Source: an uncultured Eubacterium sp.
GTDB taxonomy: Bacteria > Bacillota > Clostridia > Lachnospirales > Lachnospiraceae
Direction of reading: 5' to 3'
Length of the DNA: 16,436 nt
NCBI GenBank assembly: GCA_934317205.1
Contig: CAKREL010000052.1
Location: 1 to 16,436, forward strand
Of this stretch, positions 15,161-16,436 are shown piece after piece. Within the stretch, counting starts at the first letter, position 1, and each line of letters opens with the position of its first letter. The notes below the pieces were generated by a model. It was not told the origin of the DNA. It worked only from the letters and a program-made list of their open reading frames with translations, and searched no databases. A program made the position numbers and the translations under genes.

Positions 15161-16231
15161 ATGAAAAAAAGACTAGTGATGTTAGCTCTTGCAGGGATAC
15201 TGGCAGTGGAACTGTCATCCTGCGGGAAAAAAGAAGTATCCTCGAATCATGTACAGAGCGTTACAAGTGAAACTGGCGTGGAAACCAGCATTTCAGAAGA
15301 CGAAACGCCGGAACTGTCAGAAGAACAGTCAGAGCAGGCGGAACTTCCGAAATCAGAAGAAGTACAGGGGGATGTTACACAAAATACAGAGGATGAACAG
15401 ACTCAGCAGCAGGAACAGGAAAACTCACAGGACAACAGCAGTCAGACGATTGCATCGAGTGTACCGATCAGCTATGCGGACCGTCAGGAAATCTATCTGG
15501 ATGGAAACTGGCAGTATGCAGGAAATTCGGTCATTCATTCCGGGGCAGCTGTGATGTATAAAGCGGGTGGAAACCGAAATGGAATTGTAGTTGGTGTCAA
15601 CGCAGGTCATGGAACTTCCGGTGGAAGCAGTGTCAAAACTTTATGTCACCCGGATGGCTCAGCAAAGACAACCGGCGGAAGTACAGCAGCAGGTGCAACG
15701 AAAGCTACTGCTGTTTCTGGTGGTATGACATTTAACGATGGCACGACGGAGAGCAGTGTGACGCTGCGCATGGCGGAAATCCTGCGGGATAAATTGCTGG
15801 CAGCAGGTTATGATGTGCTTATGGTGCGCGATAGCTCCGATGTACAGCTTGATAACGTGGCCAGAACTGTAATCTGTAATAACGTGGCGGATTGTCACAT
15901 TTCCTTACACTGGGACGGTGATGGATTGAACTATGATAAAGGAAGCTTTTATATATCTGTACCCGATGGAATCAAAGGGATGGAGCCGGTGGCTTCACAC
16001 TGGCAGCAGCACAATGCACTGGGTACATCTTTGGTAGATGGTCTGCGGGCGCAAGGCTGCAAGATCCATGGTGGCGGAAGTATGAGCATTGATCTGACAC
16101 AAACGTCTTACAGCACAATCCCATCGGTTGATATGGAACTTGGAAATGCATGTTCTGACCACAGTGATGGAACTCTAAATACCCAGGCAGAAGGCCTTTT
16201 GCAGGGGATTAACAATTATTTTGGAAAATAA
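15161..16231 (+). CDS. Lipoprotein N-acetylmuramoyl-L-alanine amidase (Amidase_3)
   Basis: This 356-residue cell-wall hydrolase is predicted to cut the bond between N-acetylmuramic acid and the first L-Ala of the peptide stem. A lipoprotein signal ends in LSSC (Cys21), anchoring it outside the membrane. Residues 25-100 are a Glu/Gln/Ser-rich, probably disordered tether. The Amidase_3 domain (about 140-355) has putative zinc ligands H150 (VNAGHG), E197 (TESSVTLRMAEILRDKL) and H250 (ISLHWDGD), plus the catalytic E326 (PSVDMELGNACSDHSDG). The H150-E197 spacing is larger than usual, owing to a Gly/Ser/Thr-rich insertion. GAAAAGG sits 7 nt before the ATG. The 85-nt gap after the Rrf2 gene has no obvious terminator or promoter, so co-transcription is possible. 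The stop codon abuts a terminator. Confidence 0.88.
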   Translation: MKKRLVMLALAGILAVELSSCGKKEVSSNHVQSVTSETGVETSISEDETPELSEEQSEQAELPKSEEVQGDVTQNTEDEQTQQQEQENSQDNSSQTIASSVPISYADRQEIYLDGNWQYAGNSVIHSGAAVMYKAGGNRNGIVVGVNAGHGTSGGSSVKTLCHPDGSAKTTGGSTAAGATKATAVSGGMTFNDGTTESSVTLRMAEILRDKLLAAGYDVLMVRDSSDVQLDNVARTVICNNVADCHISLHWDGDGLNYDKGSFYISVPDGIKGMEPVASHWQQHNALGTSLVDGLRAQGCKIHGGGSMSIDLTQTSYSTIPSVDMELGNACSDHSDGTLNTQAEGLLQGINNYFGK

Positions 16232-16232
16232 A

Positions 16233-16261
16233 AAAAAGGTGTTGACAAACAACACCTTTTT
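16233..16261 (+). terminator. Intrinsic terminator after the amidase gene
   Basis: AAAAAGGTGTTG (16233-16244) pairs over 12 bp with CAACACCTTTTT (16250-16261) around an ACAAA loop, starting 2 nt after the stop codon. The symmetrical A and T runs would let it work in both directions. It shares bases with the following promoter. Confidence 0.85.
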
Positions 16262-16270
16262 CTGTATTAT
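16242..16270 (+). promoter_or_regulatory. Strong sigma-A promoter of tRNA-Pro, embedded in the terminator
   Basis: A perfect TTGACA (16242-16247), a 17-nt spacer and TATTAT (16265-16270, one mismatch from consensus) form a near-ideal promoter for the tRNA gene. The -35 box covers the last stem bases and part of the loop of the preceding terminator. Confidence 0.85.
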
Positions 16271-16277
16271 ATATCAA

Positions 16278-16297
16278 GTAGTGCGGCGACGCACTAC
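16278..16297 (+). other. GNRA hairpin in the tRNA-Pro 5' leader
   Basis: GTAGTGCG (16278-16285) pairs perfectly with CGCACTAC (16290-16297) around a GCGA tetraloop. It lies at the start of the primary transcript, 14 nt before the mature tRNA. No T run follows, so it is not a terminator. It may stabilise the precursor or keep the leader from misfolding with the tRNA. Confidence 0.6.
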
Positions 16298-16311
16298 GGA
16301 AAATATGATAG

Positions 16312-16385
16312 CGATGCGTGGCTCAGTTTGGTAGAGCGCTGCGTTCGGGACGCAGAGGTCGCAGGTTCAAATCCTGTCGCATCGA
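16312..16385 (+). tRNA. tRNA-Pro (anticodon CGG)
   Basis: A complete 74-nt cloverleaf is visible. The acceptor stem is CGATGCG/CGCATCG with discriminator A. The D arm is GCTC-AGTTTGGTA-GAGC. The anticodon stem CTGCG/CGCAG encloses TTCGGGA, giving anticodon CGG, which reads CCG. The variable loop is AGGTC, and the T arm is GCAGG-TTCAAAT-CCTGT. G37 follows the anticodon, as expected in tRNA-Pro. CCA is not encoded, so it must be added after transcription. Confidence 0.95.
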
Positions 16386-16400
16386 TTCTTGGCAGGGGCG

Positions 16401-16436
16401 CTGAGGTGTTTGAGAAATCGAACATCTCAGTTTTTT
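16401..16436 (+). terminator. Intrinsic terminator of tRNA-Pro
   Basis: A 13-bp stem (16401-16413 with 16418-16430, two G-U pairs) is capped by a GAAA tetraloop and followed by at least six T up to the window end. It closes a single-tRNA transcription unit. Confidence 0.9.

Noticed and set aside
1..16436. CRISPR array, insertion sequence, integrase or phage genes
   Set aside because: No regularly spaced repeats, transposase motifs, target-site duplications or phage structural genes are seen on either strand.

Overview
The window looks like chromosomal DNA from an anaerobic, spore-forming Firmicute of the class Clostridia, most likely a Lachnospiraceae gut commensal. The evidence is moderate-to-low GC, strong AGGAGG-type ribosome binding sites, an SpoVT sporulation regulator, a pyruvate formate-lyase/activase pair, an Rrf2/IscR-type regulator, a bacterial glycerol-1-phosphate dehydrogenase and a tRNA gene without encoded CCA. 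The family-level placement is inference from gene content and style. Almost all genes lie on the + strand. I see no transposase, integrase, phage gene or CRISPR array.

Layout. (1) 1-946: promoter and ribosome binding site of a minus-strand gene beginning just off the left edge, then a minus-strand TetR regulator (323-946) that probably controls it. (2) 1243-2857: a small lipoprotein followed after 4 nt by a cytidylate-kinase-like protein, closed by an 18-bp perfect terminator hairpin. (3) 3057-5562: an RsmH-type 16S rRNA methyltransferase outside any cell-wall/division cluster, with an N-terminal extension, then a MATE efflux transporter. (4) 5729-6277: SpoVT. (5) 6512-9518: an SbcD/YhaO-like nuclease and a short YhaN/SbcC-like ATPase carrying a membrane hairpin, likely translationally coupled. 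(6) 9665-10945: sn-glycerol-1-phosphate dehydrogenase. (7) 11274-14290: pflB-pflA, with a promoter, a candidate Rex operator and a strong terminator. (8) 14350-14460: a compact, highly structured stretch that also encodes a possible 27-residue peptide. (9) 14632-16231: an IscR-like Rrf2 regulator and a lipoprotein N-acetylmuramoyl-L-alanine amidase. (10) 16233-16436: a terminator whose loop carries the -35 box of the next promoter, then tRNA-Pro(CGG) and its terminator.

How the genes fit together. Most are housekeeping or fermentation genes. PflB and PflA split pyruvate into acetyl-CoA and formate under anoxia, and the candidate Rex site would tie this to NADH/NAD+. The Fe-S type Rrf2 regulator sits next door and may autoregulate through an inverted repeat over its own -10 box. 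The nuclease/ATPase pair probably processes DNA ends.

I found no clear new defence or mobile system. The most unusual items are the structured element with a short ORF at 14350-14460, the interlocked terminator/promoter before tRNA-Pro, the membrane-spanning short SMC-like ATPase, and the displaced RsmH paralogue.
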